DNA from: Cladopsammia gracilis
Lineage: Eukaryota > Cnidaria > Anthozoa > Scleractinia > Dendrophylliidae
Reading direction: 5' to 3'
Length of the DNA: 64,000 nucleotides
Assembly (NCBI GenBank): GCA_022457155.1
Contig: JAJGOT010000196.1
Span: 1,179,501-1,243,500, forward strand
Shown: one piece after another, positions 13,591-23,485 of the stretch
Layout of the letters: the number at the start of each line of letters is the position of its first letter
How positions within the stretch are numbered: the first letter of the stretch is position 1
Made by a program: the position numbers and the translations under genes
The notes under the pieces: model-generated
Database searches by the model: none
What the model was told of the DNA's origin: nothing
Seen by the model: only the letters and a program-made list of their open reading frames with translations

Positions 13591-16500
13591 GCAAAAACTG
13601 TTACACTATACTGGTTCGTTTTTAGCAAAATTATAATCACAATTTTTAGAGGCAAAACATAAACTTTGATAAACTTCTCCTGTATATTCCAACTTCTTAC
13701 TACAGTATGATATATATTTTTTTTAAATTTTAGGTATCTAACAACACCTTGTACTGGAGCTGGGTACGGACAATTTTTGTCCCAGGTATTTATGCAGGAT
13801 CGCGGTACAATTTCCTTATCGGAATGCCGCGCCTTACACAACTCAGAGTCAAGCCAAGTAAGTAGTTGTTCATATTCAATTGCCTTGAAATATATCAATT
13901 GAAAGTAATCCAGCGATTAGTGGTTTTCGTCAACTCAGCAACTATAACATGTTTCTTGTCGTTAACATATTTTTGTATGTTCTAAAACAGTGGATAGCGT
14001 TGTTGGCGCGCTCTGATTGGCTACTGAAACTTAGGATAGCAAGTGCTATTTACCGCCAAGCAATTTGCGCGCGAAAATTGTATCGTCACTGTTTTATTAC
14101 ATACTAAAACAACTATTCACCTTAGTGTCGGAGGCCAGTCACGTGGATATTTACCTCGCCGCTTCGCGGCGAGGTAAATATCCACTACTAGCCACCTCCA
14201 CTTCGGTGAATAGTTGTTAAATAATACCCCGGTTTTTGTAATATAAATTGTGTCAATCTACTCTGTCTTTTTGTTTTTATGTAAACTATTTTGTACTAAT
14301 AAAATTTGTTGTAGTTAGTCTCAGATGTACGGCGGAAGTCCGTGAATACAGTCGGTGACGAGCCAAAGATTGGAACTGCGGTCGTTTTACGGGGTAGTCG
14401 GATTAACGCAGTTTTCATTTAAACTGATTAAATGAAGAGAAAAAGTGATGTCGACCATTATAACAAGGTGGTCGTATGAACGGGGTAGTCGTTAAATGGG
14501 TTCTTAATATAATTAGTCTTGCTTTTTGCACTTATATAAGACAACAGAACCCATTCAATTCAACCACTGGGGATGATATAAATTTGGTCATATTAACGGG
14601 ATGGTCTTGATATTCACCTAATTGCAGAAACGTTATCAGTAAAAATACATAAACCGTCAATGATACGACACAATGGAATTCTAGGAACAAGCTCATCAAT
14701 GAGGCTTATTAACACTACATATATTAACATCTGAGACCAATTCCTTCACAAAATAATTTCAGAGGTTGATTTTGGGCGTACTGTGTTATAATAATGTGCA
14801 ATGTATCTGAGAACATAATAAGTTTCCGCTTCCCAGAAAAACATTCGGTCGGATGGTTTACACTTTTTTACGACCACGTTTTTTTCAATCAAGTGTATAT
14901 GGAGGTGAACCTTTTCAATTAATCACTTACTAGTGAAAATTATGAAATTTGCTATCGTATTGTTTCAATACATGTTAATGTTAATATCAGCTACTATCTT
15001 ATGCATGTTAAGTGGTTATGCTTTGTTGAGGCTCCAAAAGGTAGCTGTAAAATTGGTCATATAATCAGGTGGTTGTACTGTAAATAATTTGTGTCACGCC
15101 CTAATGGCGCTGTTCAAACTTAAATATTTCAGAACCCTGTGAAGTTATGGATTTCATGAAGACAACTTTCCATACCTGCCATTACGCTTACTCAAAAGAA
15201 AACGAAGAAACGACCCCTTACAGTAAGCCAGGATGGTTACCAGTCGACAATTCTACGAAAAAACACGAATTGATGCGACTTTGCCCGAAGCCATGGCGAT
15301 ATCAGACACCTGATGAAGCCAACACAGTGACAAAATGGGGGCAGCTTTCGTCTTATCCAGGAGGAGGATTCGTCGCTGATCTTGGCTATAAGAACAGTAC
15401 CAGTCTCGCTGTTATCGAAGCACTGAATAAATATGGATGGTTGGACGTTCAAACACGCCCAGTGATCCTAGAGTTTTCAGCGTTCAACCCTCCGACGAAT
15501 CTCCTGGTCGTCGTCAATTACTTCTACGAAACTCAACCATCTGGATACAAAGCAGTATCTGAAAGGATTGACACCATTTCCCTGTCTTCGACAGAAACTG
15601 GCTATCACCATTTTTATCTTCTCTGTACACTATTTTTTATGGTTTTCGTGCTTTTCTTCGTTGGGAGGGTATCCTACGCTGTGTATAAGCAAAAGTTAAG
15701 CTTTTTGAAGTTATTCTGGAATTGGGTAGACATCTTCGAAGTATTTTTCGCTTTGATAGCTGTTGCCATGAATATTATTCGTTCATCCAAAGCCGTTTCG
15801 ACAATAAGGAAAATGAAAGCAAACATCTACGCCAGTGTAAATTTCCAAGATGTCAGTATTTTAGCTGAGATCGAAAACGCCGTTTTGGGAGTTGTTATAT
15901 TCTTCGTAACTTTGAAGCTTTTGAGGCTTATTCGTTATAATAAACACGTTGGCATATTTTCAAGGACATTCAAAATATATTCAAAGATCCTTCCATCAAT
16001 GTCGGTGGTATTTGCAATTTGTTTCGTTGCTTTTATGCATTTCGGTATTTTGGCTTTCGGTTCAGGTGCGGAAAGGTACTCATCTCTCCTGAAAGCGACC
16101 TATTTTCAGTTAGAGTTAATTTTAGGGCGGGTCAAGGCCAGATCCATTAACCAGCTATCGGAGGCAAACAGGACATTCGGGCGCATTTTTTCGTCTTTTA
16201 TTCTCCTTAGTCTTACGATCCTTGTAATGAACTTCTTCATCGTTACATTAAACGATGCACTGGCAGAAGCAAAGAGCTGCGTTACACGCAGTGGGCTCAA
16301 TGATCTTCTAGACGAAAAGCGGTTTAACAATGACGAAAGAAATAAGAAGTTCTTTGACGTCGTCAGTAAAAGCATAAAGGAAATATCTACGAAAGGCAAG
16401 AGATCGGTAGGAAATTCAGATAACAATACAAGCAATGATTTAACCTGTAAAGTAACTGAATTGTCCAGAAAAAATGACCGACATGAATCTTCACAAATCA

Positions 16501-16919
16501 TTGCTAGATCTGGTAGAAGTAGGTCATTTTATGATATGGTAAGTGCTTCTTTAAAGCAGTTGAAGCGAAACCCCCTTGAACAAAATGAGAGATCACCGCA
16601 TAACAAGAAGCGACGGGCAGAAGATTCCGATAACAGAACATCCATTACTTACACCAGAAAATCCACAAAAGCGTCAAGAGAAATTGGCCGTCTAAAACCG
16701 TCACTAATCAAGGCCAAAGCAAGAAGAAGAGTGTTTTACAACAGAGTGAGCATCGCATTTAAGCCGATGAAGGGTACACCATTGACGAAAAGAGAGATAG
16801 AATCGCATCTCAACGAGTTACAGAGACAAGAGGAGAAAGTATTGACATTGATACGCAATATAACTAAGGCTGAATACGTGGAAGAACGCACGTTTAATAT
16901 ACTTTTAAATAACATATAA
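430..16919 (+). CDS. Polycystin-1-like (PKD1L-type) membrane receptor/channel, 3' part of gene, 5 exons
   Basis: Exons are 430-1146, 10560-10799, 12074-13327, 13734-13857 and 15133-16919. They total 4122 nt and stay in one frame to a TAA at 16917-16919. Domains in order: GAIN region, GPS cleavage motif, first membrane helix, PLAT domain, five more helices, polycystin (TOP) extracellular domain, five channel-type helices and a basic cytoplasmic tail. This is the 11-pass plan of polycystin-1 family proteins, which sit in plasma or ciliary membranes and pair with PKD2-type channels (family knowledge). The N-terminal ectodomain lies upstream of the window, so the true start is absent. All junctions have AG/GT borders and matching phases (0,0,0,1). 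The exact paralogue (PKD1, PKD1L1, L2 or L3) cannot be assigned by eye. The acidic residue of the PKD2 filter is replaced by Arg. Confidence 0.93.
1291..1570. mobile_element. MITE of the GGTTTTCAATTGAG family, copy 1
   Basis: About 280 bp. The left end GGTTTTCAATTGAGTGTC matches, inverted, the right end GACACTTAATTGAAAATCGC. A second copy of the same length lies at about 17941-18219. No transposase is encoded; open frames here are chance. Confidence 0.6.
2084..2200 (+). repeat. Dispersed direct repeat, copy 1 (about 117 bp)
   Basis: This block (from about CATCCCATTTGAATTG to GGGCGTTTGG) recurs nearly unchanged at 10133-10250 in the same orientation. Both copies lie in the polycystin first intron. 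Confidence 0.75.
2700..3830. repeat. Minisatellite, 35-bp unit, about 30 copies
   Basis: The unit is GCCTGTGGGGCGGCAAGCTT followed by GTAGTTTTGAATTTT. Copies between about 2930 and 3540 are close to the consensus; copies at both ends are more diverged, as expected for an ageing array. The unit is not a multiple of 3, so the minus-strand open frames across it (2798-3379) cycle through all three frames and give peptides with a 35-residue period. They are artefacts of the repeat and not genes. Confidence 0.93.
3831..5099. other. Unassigned intronic sequence
   Basis: No gene, RNA or clear repeat was recognised. Several open frames of 60-95 codons overlap on both strands and show no family features. 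Confidence 0.4.
5100..5885 (+). repeat. Diverged tandem duplication, two units of about 400 bp
   Basis: Unit 1 (about 5100-5500) and unit 2 (about 5501-5885) share the same order of landmarks: AACAAGAGGCTC, GCCTATACTC, TGTCCGACATGG, CATTCAGTCATCG and the CCGGAAGT runs near the end. Small indels and many substitutions separate them. No coding content was recognised. Confidence 0.8.
6540..7760 (-). mobile_element. Penelope-like retroelement, 3' half, frameshifted
   Basis: The minus strand carries the C-terminal part of a Penelope-like protein. From about 7740 downward it reads a reverse-transcriptase thumb region (NISINGNSLSTSVHY), then KKRGYPDSVV, then after a frameshift near 7310 DPETGIIFSQPPVISFKR, and finally a GIY-YIG endonuclease core (YCITC, KKKKIYIGETGRRLDDR). 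The parts lie in different frames, so the copy is dead. The 3' UTR at about 6540-6700 matches a second fragment at 31481-31600 and includes a hammerhead-like motif. The 5' half with the RT catalytic motifs was not found. It inserted opposite to the host gene. Confidence 0.85.
6667..6697 (-). ncRNA. Hammerhead-ribozyme-like motif in the Penelope 3' UTR
   Basis: The minus strand reads CCGACGA, then AGGGC-TAGC-GCTC, which can form a four-pair stem with one G-U, then GAAAC and GTC. This is the order of a hammerhead core (CUGANGA, stem II, GAAA, stem III, cleavage triplet), with a C in place of the U of CUGANGA and almost no stem III. Such minimal hammerheads are known from Penelope-like elements. 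Activity of this copy is doubtful. Confidence 0.5.
7800..8668. other. Unassigned intronic sequence
   Basis: AT-rich, with no recognisable coding frame, terminal repeat or RNA. Confidence 0.4.
8669..9117 (-). pseudogene. Unrecognised coding-like fragment with a frame change
   Basis: Two overlapping minus-strand frames meet at about 8914-8941. The upper (9117-8914) ends near KNCSQFPYQKGVTPE. The lower (to 8669) reads LVETNGLGEIVLKITELNQ and later TPGVIYFHNDHTQNTW. Amino-acid composition looks protein-like and the two could have been one frame before a 1-2 nt indel. I do not recognise the family; a transposon-derived protein is the simplest guess. Confidence 0.3.
9300..9806 (+). pseudogene. Tyrosine recombinase C-terminal relic
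   Basis: The frame 9438-9806 contains FTLHGFRSGAAISMAL, IMEHVRWNGSDKALHCFKL and a typical C-terminal tail. This is the catalytic end of a tyrosine recombinase of the kind carried by Crypton or DIRS-like elements (H-x-x-R box and the helix that should carry the Tyr). The position expected to be the nucleophilic Tyr reads Cys-Phe. Upstream, FKRGANIW at about 9350 belongs to the same domain but is followed by stop codons. The gene is therefore truncated, interrupted and probably inactive. Confidence 0.7.
10057..10405 (+). repeat. Local direct repeats around the second dispersed-repeat copy
   Basis: A block of about 75 bp (GGTCAGATTGATTCCCCGTA to AGAATATTATACTA) occurs at about 10057-10130 and again at 10331-10405. 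Between the copies sits the second copy (10133-10250) of the 117-bp repeat of 2084-2200. A short piece, GGCGAGTAAGTCGGGTT near 10270, is inverted relative to about 2215-2230. Copying with local rearrangement explains the pattern. Confidence 0.7.
10560..10799 (+). CDS. Polycystin exon: GPS cleavage site and first transmembrane helix
   Basis: The acceptor cacag ends at 10559 and the donor gtaagt starts at 10800; the exon has 80 codons in phase 0. The peptide reads NGFINCSCNHLTSFGG, the canonical GPS with its Cys-x-Cys-x-His-Leu-Thr autoproteolysis site intact. Cleavage is expected between Leu and Thr. A tethered-agonist stretch follows, then a hydrophobic helix (VIVSISLIFLTYFVVIIIV) and a basic cytoplasmic turn (RREDRKDAARM). 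It joins the exon at 430 across a 9.4-kb intron in the right phase. Confidence 0.9.
10938..10992 (+). repeat. tRNA-like stretch, possible SINE head
   Basis: TTAGTGGTTAGCGCAGTGG resembles a Pol III A box with D-arm, and GTGGTCGATCATTGG could be a decayed B box. No full cloverleaf can be drawn. It is probably a tRNA-derived SINE remnant in the polycystin intron. Confidence 0.25.
12074..13327 (+). CDS. Polycystin exon: PLAT domain and transmembrane helices 2-6
   Basis: The acceptor ttttag ends at 12073 and the donor gtatgc starts at 13328; 418 codons. Residues about 14-130 form a PLAT/LH2 domain, recognised by the YEYKITITTG start, the FLLTVKNSLG strand, the WFLEDVVI core and the WLALERGDG end. 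PLAT domains of this family bind phospholipid and arrestin-type partners (family knowledge). Five hydrophobic helices follow, with a basic intracellular stretch (LVVVRKKKQRGK) before the last one. In-frame sequence extends upstream of the first ATG at 12182 to the acceptor, so the exon is internal. Confidence 0.92.
13547..13587. repeat. (AT)n microsatellite
   Basis: An uninterrupted AT run of about 40 bp in the polycystin intron between 13328 and 13733. Confidence 0.95.
13734..13857 (+). CDS. Polycystin exon: start of the polycystin (TOP) domain
   Basis: The acceptor tttttag ends at 13733 and the donor gtaagt starts at 13858; 124 nt, ending in phase 1. It encodes NNTLYWSWVRTIFVPGIYAG and then LIGMPRLTQLRVKP, the short segment that leads into the polycystin extracellular domain in PKD1-family proteins. 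The phase-1 end matches the next exon, giving a Lys codon at the junction. Confidence 0.85.
14108..14218. mobile_element. Foldback (hairpin) MITE
   Basis: The ends AACAACTATTCACC and GGTGAATAGTTGTT are perfect inverted repeats. The core is itself a long perfect hairpin, GTGGATATTTACCTCGCCGC, loop TTC, and its complement (14142-14184). The 111-bp unit can fold almost end to end. No coding capacity. Confidence 0.85.
15133..16919 (+). CDS. Polycystin terminal exon: TOP domain, channel helices, cytoplasmic tail and stop
   Basis: The acceptor atttcag ends at 15132. The exon encodes the polycystin domain, with landmarks KPWRYQT, YPGGGFVADLG, WLDVQTRPVILEF and FNPPTNLLVV. Five helices follow, the third with spaced basic residues (LKLLRLIRYN), then a pore loop reading LELILGRV and the last helix FILLSLTILVMNFFIVTLND. 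About 220 tail residues are strongly basic and contain three related repeats around FYDxVSxSxK. The frame ends at TAA 16917. The tail is unlike any domain I recognise. Confidence 0.92.
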
Positions 16920-17940
16920 TTATAGATGTCAGCAAAGCTATCGTAATTTTGTTATTATAAGAAGAGTTTCAACAATGATTCCTGAATCCTTAATATTATG
17001 GAAATAACCAAGTTTAACAAGGTAGCACGGCCTTTCACCGGGAAATCATTATTCGCATTATAGTCGACCCCACTATGCCGCAGAACAGCATCAATTTCAG
17101 TTTCAACAGCTTGTCAATTGAAAATCGAAGGACTCTAAACGCGAAAGATGAGTACATCGCTTTCACAATGTACAGTTGGAAAATTAAAAAAAAAATAAGG
17201 AAAAAGGGAAAATATATCCAATGACCAAATGCATTAGGAATTGGTGCAGTTAAATTTTAATATTTAACCTGTGTCACGTGACCATTACATATCACGGCCT
17301 CATTGTTAAAAGCAGACCAAACGATTGACTGATCGACCAATATCAAATTCCTACCTACTGAAACGCTACAACTCGTTCAAAGGTTCGCGCTTCGCTAGCT
17401 TCGAGTTAAAAAGGAGGGTTTGTCTTTTTTTCTCGCGCATGCCCTAATATCAGCCTTAAAAATGGAAGGGAATTGTAGTTTTTTGTTGAGCACACGACGT
17501 TTTGGGCAATTTTGCTGTAATTTAGCTTGTCAGTGTCATAGAACGGCACTTGTGCCTCATATTGTCTGGTTGTTGTTTTTTGTTCTTGTTTTGTTTGTTT
17601 GTTTGTTTGTTTGTTTTATTCAATAAAAAAATCAGTCTTTAAAAGGTTAACCAGAGTGCTATGATTGCTTAAAAATGACACTTTTAGCAAAATTTTGGAT
17701 GATATACGTTTGAAAGCTGAAACAAGTTCAAGTTAGAATTTTGGATTAACAATGAAAACAACCACCAAAGACATCAAAACCAGCAACTGACGATGTATGC
17801 AACTTACATGGCTCTGCGGATGATTTTCGCTTCGGATATCGAAAGTCAATCATAATGTCAACAACAGCCTACTTTTCTTATCTATTATGTATACATTGTA
17901 TAGTTCTTTCTTGATTAATATCATTACTTAAGTCTTTGAT
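16920..17940. other. Downstream region of the polycystin-like gene
   Basis: It holds the presumed 3' UTR and intergenic sequence. A (TTTG)n run lies at about 17580-17613 just before an AATAAA at about 17621-17627, which could serve as a polyadenylation signal. No gene was recognised. Confidence 0.4.
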
Positions 17941-18219
17941 TAGAACGGTTTTCAAATAGTTATCGAAAGTAATTTTGCTGTTGCATTGGTCTGGCAATGC
18001 AAAGCGTTGCAATTGGACAAACAATCTCGCGCCACTTTCTCAACCAATCAGAAGTAAACCCAAAAGCAATCGTGACTTGCTCTCACGTGCTTTCCCGCGC
18101 TTGGCGCCGGCTACATGTGTTTGCTTTGATCAGATTTCATTAGATTTTCTGCATCTGCTCCCTGGCATGAGTTATGACTTTGGTTTTGGTTTTATGATAC
18201 TCGATTGAAAACCGCTCTA
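17941..18219. mobile_element. MITE of the GGTTTTCAATTGAG family, copy 2
   Basis: The ends TAGAACGGTTTTCAA and TTGAAAACCGCTCTA are inverted. Length and ends match the copy at 1291-1570. The left end has diverged more. Confidence 0.6.
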
Positions 18220-18850
18220 TTATTGTCAGTGTAATTGGGTATTATATATATATTGTAGGTTTTAATGCTCGAGGAACTCCTGTAAAAAAAAGTTCCCTTT
18301 TTTCCCTTTTCCCTTTTTGCAATACTTCCATTTTGATAGACATAAGGTGATAGCTTTGTATCGAAGTTTTAGATTTCAAAAGTGTTTAATTCCGCAGTGC
18401 ATGCATGTTATATGTTTTAAATGTCACGGCTGTATGAAGATTAGCGTTAGCATTGAGCTAATCTCAGTAGTGCTCAAATTTTCTCTGGGACTATTTCTGA
18501 AAAAGAAAAGCATTTATTGTGAAAAAATGTTCTGCTGGAACATTAAAAGGTTGAAATTTGTATATAATAAGAGAACTTTTATATATCCGTGACTTGTATT
18601 TTTAATATTAGACTTTTTTTCATCGATGTAAAAGTAATGGGTTACAAATGTCTTGTTTGGTGTCTTACTTCAATAATTAAACTGAATAATTAGGTAGTTT
18701 TTAACTCTAACTTTTTAACTTCCATACTTTTTAATTTCTAGATTATACAATTATACGGGTTTCTGTTGATACCAGTTGTAATATGAGTACCATGATCAAA
18801 TAAAGGTCTTGCTTATAACTTACTTAGTCTGTGAGGTGTTAAACTAACAG
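18220..18850. other. Unassigned intergenic sequence
   Basis: AT-rich, with no supported gene or repeat. One 91-codon frame (18317-18592) has no family features. Confidence 0.35.
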
Positions 18851-21084
18851 GGCCGCTTATCTTAAACGAAGTTTCGACGTTATATCTAACAAAACCGCGG
18901 TCTAAACCAATTTTCATCTGGACAACCTGATATTTAATCGTTATTTACTGTAAACAATGTCGGCATATAACCCAGACTTAAAAAGTAAAACATTTAATAG
19001 CGGAGCACTTGCCAGGCCGAAGGCCTGGCTGCGCAGCTCCATACTCATAGAACCTATGCCGTCATTTTTCATGGTCATGGCTAGCGCAATGTTTCGCGGG
19101 CGCGTGTTTGCCCGCCCGCCCGCCGTGTTGGAACAACATCCGGGATCTTGAAAGCAAGGCTTTGTTTTTCGCGCGGCCACACAGCCGTGAGCTCGGTAAA
19201 CACTTTAGTTGTTTTGTTGTGTCTGGCGGAGAATTAAAGTCGTTATTTTCCTGCAGTTTTTCGCGGTTTGCTACTCAAGACAGGGATACTAATTAAGGTA
19301 TACTCAGAAGCCGCTTTAGTGGAAAAAGACGAGCTTTCAGGGATAAAATCTTGCTTCGAGGAACTTCATGTATTACGTTTTTATCAATGCGGGAGATGTT
19401 TGTTTTCTACGGATTTCAGAACCAGAAGCGGAGATTTGAATTTCCAAGCAAGCGAGGGACTTAAAGGTAAAACAGATCACAGTTTTCGATGAGAATTTAT
19501 GTTGACATCAATCTGTGAGTGACGTTTTATTAGTGTTATTGTTAGTTTTGGAGAATTGTTTTTAAAAAGTGCTTAAATTCAGTTGTATCGATCTCTTGAA
19601 TTTCATCGAAGAAAGCTTGAACTCGATGAGCTATAATTAAATGGTACGCGTTTTGCTTTTAAACGTAAACTAATGGAGATTTGAATAATTTTTTTCGAAA
19701 GAAGATTGTGTTGTCCATTTTTATGTGTTTGTTCATTCATCAGATAGATTGAAAAGCGATTTTATGTAAACAAAACAAGACTTTGATTTTATAGTACAGT
19801 TCTATCTTTACTCGCATCGCCTTATGCAAATATGTTTGTGTATTTTTGCAATTTTTGATTTTCAAATCAGTTTCTCGGGCAATTTTTGACTAAAATAAAC
19901 TGTATTTTATTCGGAAACTAGTGGTACTAGTTATTCTAGACAGAGAAAAGTTGTTTTTGTGAACTTTTGTACGGTCTATAAAAATGTTCTGTGCAGACGG
20001 TCGCGTAATACTGTTTTTGAGAATTGCTAAAATTGAAAATAGCCCGTTCGTCAATCTTAATTCTTGTGCTTCCAACCTTTCGCCTTAGTTAAGTTTCACC
20101 TTAGTTAAGTTTCACCTTAGTTAAGCTACTTCAAAGTGCGACGATTTAGGCTTGGGCTATCTACCTTATTGGTACTAATTTTCGCGTCGCTTTAATTTCG
20201 CGATTTTCGCGATTTAAAAAAAATCGCGAACTTAAAGCGACGCGAAAAAAAATTCCCGCGAAATTTAATGTCGCGAAATTTAATACCTCCTATATTTCTT
20301 GTTTTCTCAATTTAATGAAGAAACACATGTCTACGTATTGTGTATAACGTGTAAAAGCTCTATGGCATGCCTACAGATGATAAACATAGATACACCCGTT
20401 CACTGACACCGAGCTTGCCCTTGAAATTGATTAGAGGCTCGAGAACTTTATGCCAATGGTACACATAGCTCTAGTCTAATAGCAAAGCGCACAAATGACG
20501 TCAGTACTCATGTTTGTCTGAGTTTATAATTTATTCTTGTTTATTCTTGCATTTCTGACAATAGAAATTCCTTATTAGGAATCCCCTGAAAGTCATTTTT
20601 GGTTTGTTTGTCTGAGTTTTAGTTCTATAAATAGTAATTGTGCGCTTCGCTATTCACGGCTACAATGTAAATATGTATAATTATACAATTGCAAAGAACC
20701 GTTAAACATAAGGATAATGTCTTTGACTATGCCTATGGTACACGATGCGGTTTCTATAGTTTGGTTTTGTTATGAGTTGATGATTTTCAGCAATAAGCTA
20801 AGAAGTGTAAAATAATAATAAAATTCTCGAAATAAAATGTGTTTGCTTTTTTTTCATTTTCGCGAAAATTAATTCCCTAAGAAAATAATTTTGCACCCAA
20901 ACCGCGAAAATAAAGACCCGCGAAATATGCCGACCTTTTTTTCGCGAAATTAAGTGCCCGCGAAAATTAGTACCAATAAGGTATATATATTATCTACTTA
21001 AAAGGACCACTTATACACAGATGTGGAGGTCCATAAATTGCCTTAAACCGCGGTCCAAGTTAGACTTCGTTTAAATAACCGGCC
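18851..21084. mobile_element. Larger inverted-repeat element hosting a nested MITE
   Basis: The left end GGCCGCTTATCTTAAACGAAG and the right end (inverse) GGCCGGTTATTTAAACGAAG are related, and a CCGCGGT block lies just inside both. The 2.2-kb interior has no recognisable transposase. It includes a 19-bp three-copy tandem repeat (TTAGTTAAGTTTCACC, about 20082-20128) and the complete MITE of 20164-20981. The target duplication is unclear, so the borders are tentative. Confidence 0.45.
20164..20981. mobile_element. MITE with TA target duplication and CGCGAAA subrepeats
   Basis: The termini CCTTATTGGTACTAATTTTC and its inverse are perfect over more than 20 bp and are flanked by TA on both sides, the insertion mark of Tc1/mariner-type elements. 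Inside, many CGCGAAA words occur in both orientations, and a strong hairpin (TTCGCGTCGCTTTAA with its complement) lies near the left end. About 818 bp, no coding frame. Confidence 0.85.
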
Positions 21085-22252
21085 CACGGTGTCCATGCTG
21101 ATATATCGTGTTATCGCCAAAGTGATAAACGCAAAGAAATATGAACTAAAAAGACAAAATAACAGCTAAAAAAACGTAAAATTCAACAAAAATGGAAACT
21201 TTGATTTCCTGATCGCCTCTCGGGAAATCAAAATCGATGAACTGCAATCCACTTTCATCCTTGTAATCCTACACTTTTTCACCAAACTACTGTTTCTGTT
21301 TTGCTCTCTATATAATTTTATTCCAATTAAGTTGGCGATATAACATGGATATTAAGTATTCTTGGTTTTCACATGACGTCATAAAAATTCAAAAATCTAA
21401 ACTATACATCCTACAAAGCTATTTCTAACACGGTATATGGATACCAGTGTTATAATCTTTCACAAAAAGTTTTAGGTTTGAACGATGTTTTGTTTCCGAT
21501 TTATAAAAGTTTTAAATGTGTCACGAAATTCGTCACGCTATTTCAGATAAGCCGTGAAAATAAACAAAATTGAACCAGTTGAAAGTTATTTTTGAATTAT
21601 AGATGCTTATAAGCCGTTTTATAGGCACTTATAGTGAATACAATATATTGTGATTTGATTTTTGGTGTTATTAAGACTTTGAAGTTTTGGCCGCTATGTT
21701 GGTGTCCCTGCCGCTCCATACATTTCTTACTAAAAATGTCTAATACTCGTTCGCCTATAACTCTTGAACGAAATGCTTTTGCGCTTCACAATTTGGCCCA
21801 GATGTGTAGTTTTAAACTCTCTACAATTCCATAAACATTTTGGAATCGAAATCTGTAAGTGAAAACCAAGAATTGCGGATATCGTTATTTCGGCGGGCAC
21901 TGTTCTTTAAAACTAACAAGGGTACATCTTTCAGGCCTTGTTATGATCGTCCTTCTAACTCTAGATGTTGAAACATTCACGTTGAATCTGAGAAAAACTG
22001 GCATAGAATGGAAAGTTACTCTTGGAAATGAGATGCAAAAGTGTTGTGTATAATTGGCATGGCAGCTGAAAAGGAGGTTCCATGATAGTTAGAAAGCAGA
22101 TAGGTGCTATTGAGCTCAGACTGAAAATTTGAATACGAATGACAACTAGACTACGAGCAGTCCCTCTTTTCCAGCTTAGTCAAGCTGAACATGGCCGCGT
22201 GAAAACTGGGGGCGAGACGGGCGCCCGTCTTCACAGGCAACATGATCTCCTC
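21085..22252. other. Unassigned intergenic sequence
   Basis: No supported gene or repeat. Two 64-66-codon frames (21634-21834, 21859-22053) lack any family feature. Confidence 0.35.
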
Positions 22253-22422
22253 TTGCACGATGACGTCATTTGACTACTACTACCAGAATCCTTCAGTTTT
22301 TTGTTTTGTAGTGCAAATTAGGGCTATTGTTATTTAAACCGCACTGGGATTACAAAATTTAAATAAGAAAGGAAAAACGAAATGAATTCTGGTAGTAGTA
22401 GTCAAATCACGTCATCGTGCAA
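22253..22422. mobile_element. Short foldback MITE (170 bp)
   Basis: The left end TTGCACGATGACGTCATTTG continues through GACTACTACTACCAGAAT. The right end is its inverse with one small change. The inner 85 bp is AT-rich. No coding capacity. Confidence 0.85.
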
Positions 22423-22497
22423 ATGGCCTATTAACGATTACCGTTAATTCCGAACACTGTTTCCCAGGACATTTCAGAAAAGAAGAAATAAAAAAAA

Positions 22498-22572
22498 ATG
22501 TTATTTGGACTGCGGGATTCGAACCCGGAACTACCGCTACTAGGAACGTCTTCTTACCACTAGACAACCGAA
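22498..22572 (-). repeat. tRNA-like sequence, probable tRNA-derived SINE
   Basis: On the minus strand TCTAGTGGTAAGAAGACG resembles an A box and GGGTTCGAATCCCG is a perfect B box with T-arm. The anticodon stem does not pair and the acceptor stem is weak, so a functional tRNA is unlikely. Confidence 0.4.
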
Positions 22573-23140
22573 CAACAAGGCAAGATATGCTGAACAGTAA
22601 CACTGGAGAGTTCAAACCATACTCCAAACCAGCAAATCACCCGCTTTACGTACACAGCAAATCAAATCATCCGCCTAACATCATTAGGAACATCCCAGAA
22701 TCAATTAACGGGAGACTGTCTGAAACGATGCAATCTGTGTATTGCAGAAAAACATTTGATAATAACTAAACCGCAAATGGCTTCGCTAAATAGGAGAAAC
22801 GAGCTTATTTCAACGTATAGACACAGACGTAAATATATTTTAAAACACACCCTAGAATAAGTTCTACTGAAGCAAGTAGTGCGCGCACATGTATTCTTTA
22901 GGCGCGCGCATATTTTTAACGGTTTTTTAACGGTTAGGTAGAGTGTGCGTCTCGCGAAATCATACATATAAATAACGTAGTCAAACAAGGGATCAATCAT
23001 TGTAAGTTTAACTGAGGAGTGGGTTTACGAAACAAGTTTGTATTAAACTTATGGTCATCAAAGTTGAGTGATTTTCCTTCATGGATTATTCTGATCCTAC
23101 ACTGTAGAGCACTTTATTGGATTCGCCGGTGAATCTTCAA

Positions 23141-23485
23141 CTTCCCATCAAACACGATACTGTGACCTCAGAAATATGATGTGAATTGACGAAACATAAA
23201 GCGATCGGTCTGTGTTGTTTTGTTGTTCACCTCCCATCCCCATCCTCTTTCTTGCGTCTGCCACGCATGCTTCCATTAGCCATAAAATAATTCACATTAA
23301 TCAAAACGAATTATCACGAGCTTTTCTCTATAAATTTATAATACACCACGTAAGCTAGCTACATTTAACAGTCTGTTTTGCATTTTACATGTCTTACAGT
23401 TCAAATATCGCTTAAAAGACCAATTTCTATTTCAGTTTCTGAAAAAAATAACCAGCCGAGTCCAATATGATTGTGACATATTGAA
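23141..23485 (+). repeat. Dispersed direct repeat, unit 1 (about 345 bp)
   Basis: It shares long stretches with 24343-24685, for example ATACTGTGACCTCAG, AAAATAATTCAC, TACACCACGT and CCGAGTCCAATATGATTGTG. The divergence is moderate. No protein family was recognised. Confidence 0.75.

Noticed and set aside
13518..13898. 126-codon minus-strand frame over the (AT)n run and a polycystin exon
   Set aside because: It is antisense to a solid exon and is kept open by the microsatellite.
16106..16501. 131-codon minus-strand frame
   Set aside because: It is a shadow of the terminal polycystin exon.
22498..22572. Functional tRNA gene
   Set aside because: The B box is good, but the anticodon and acceptor stems do not pair.
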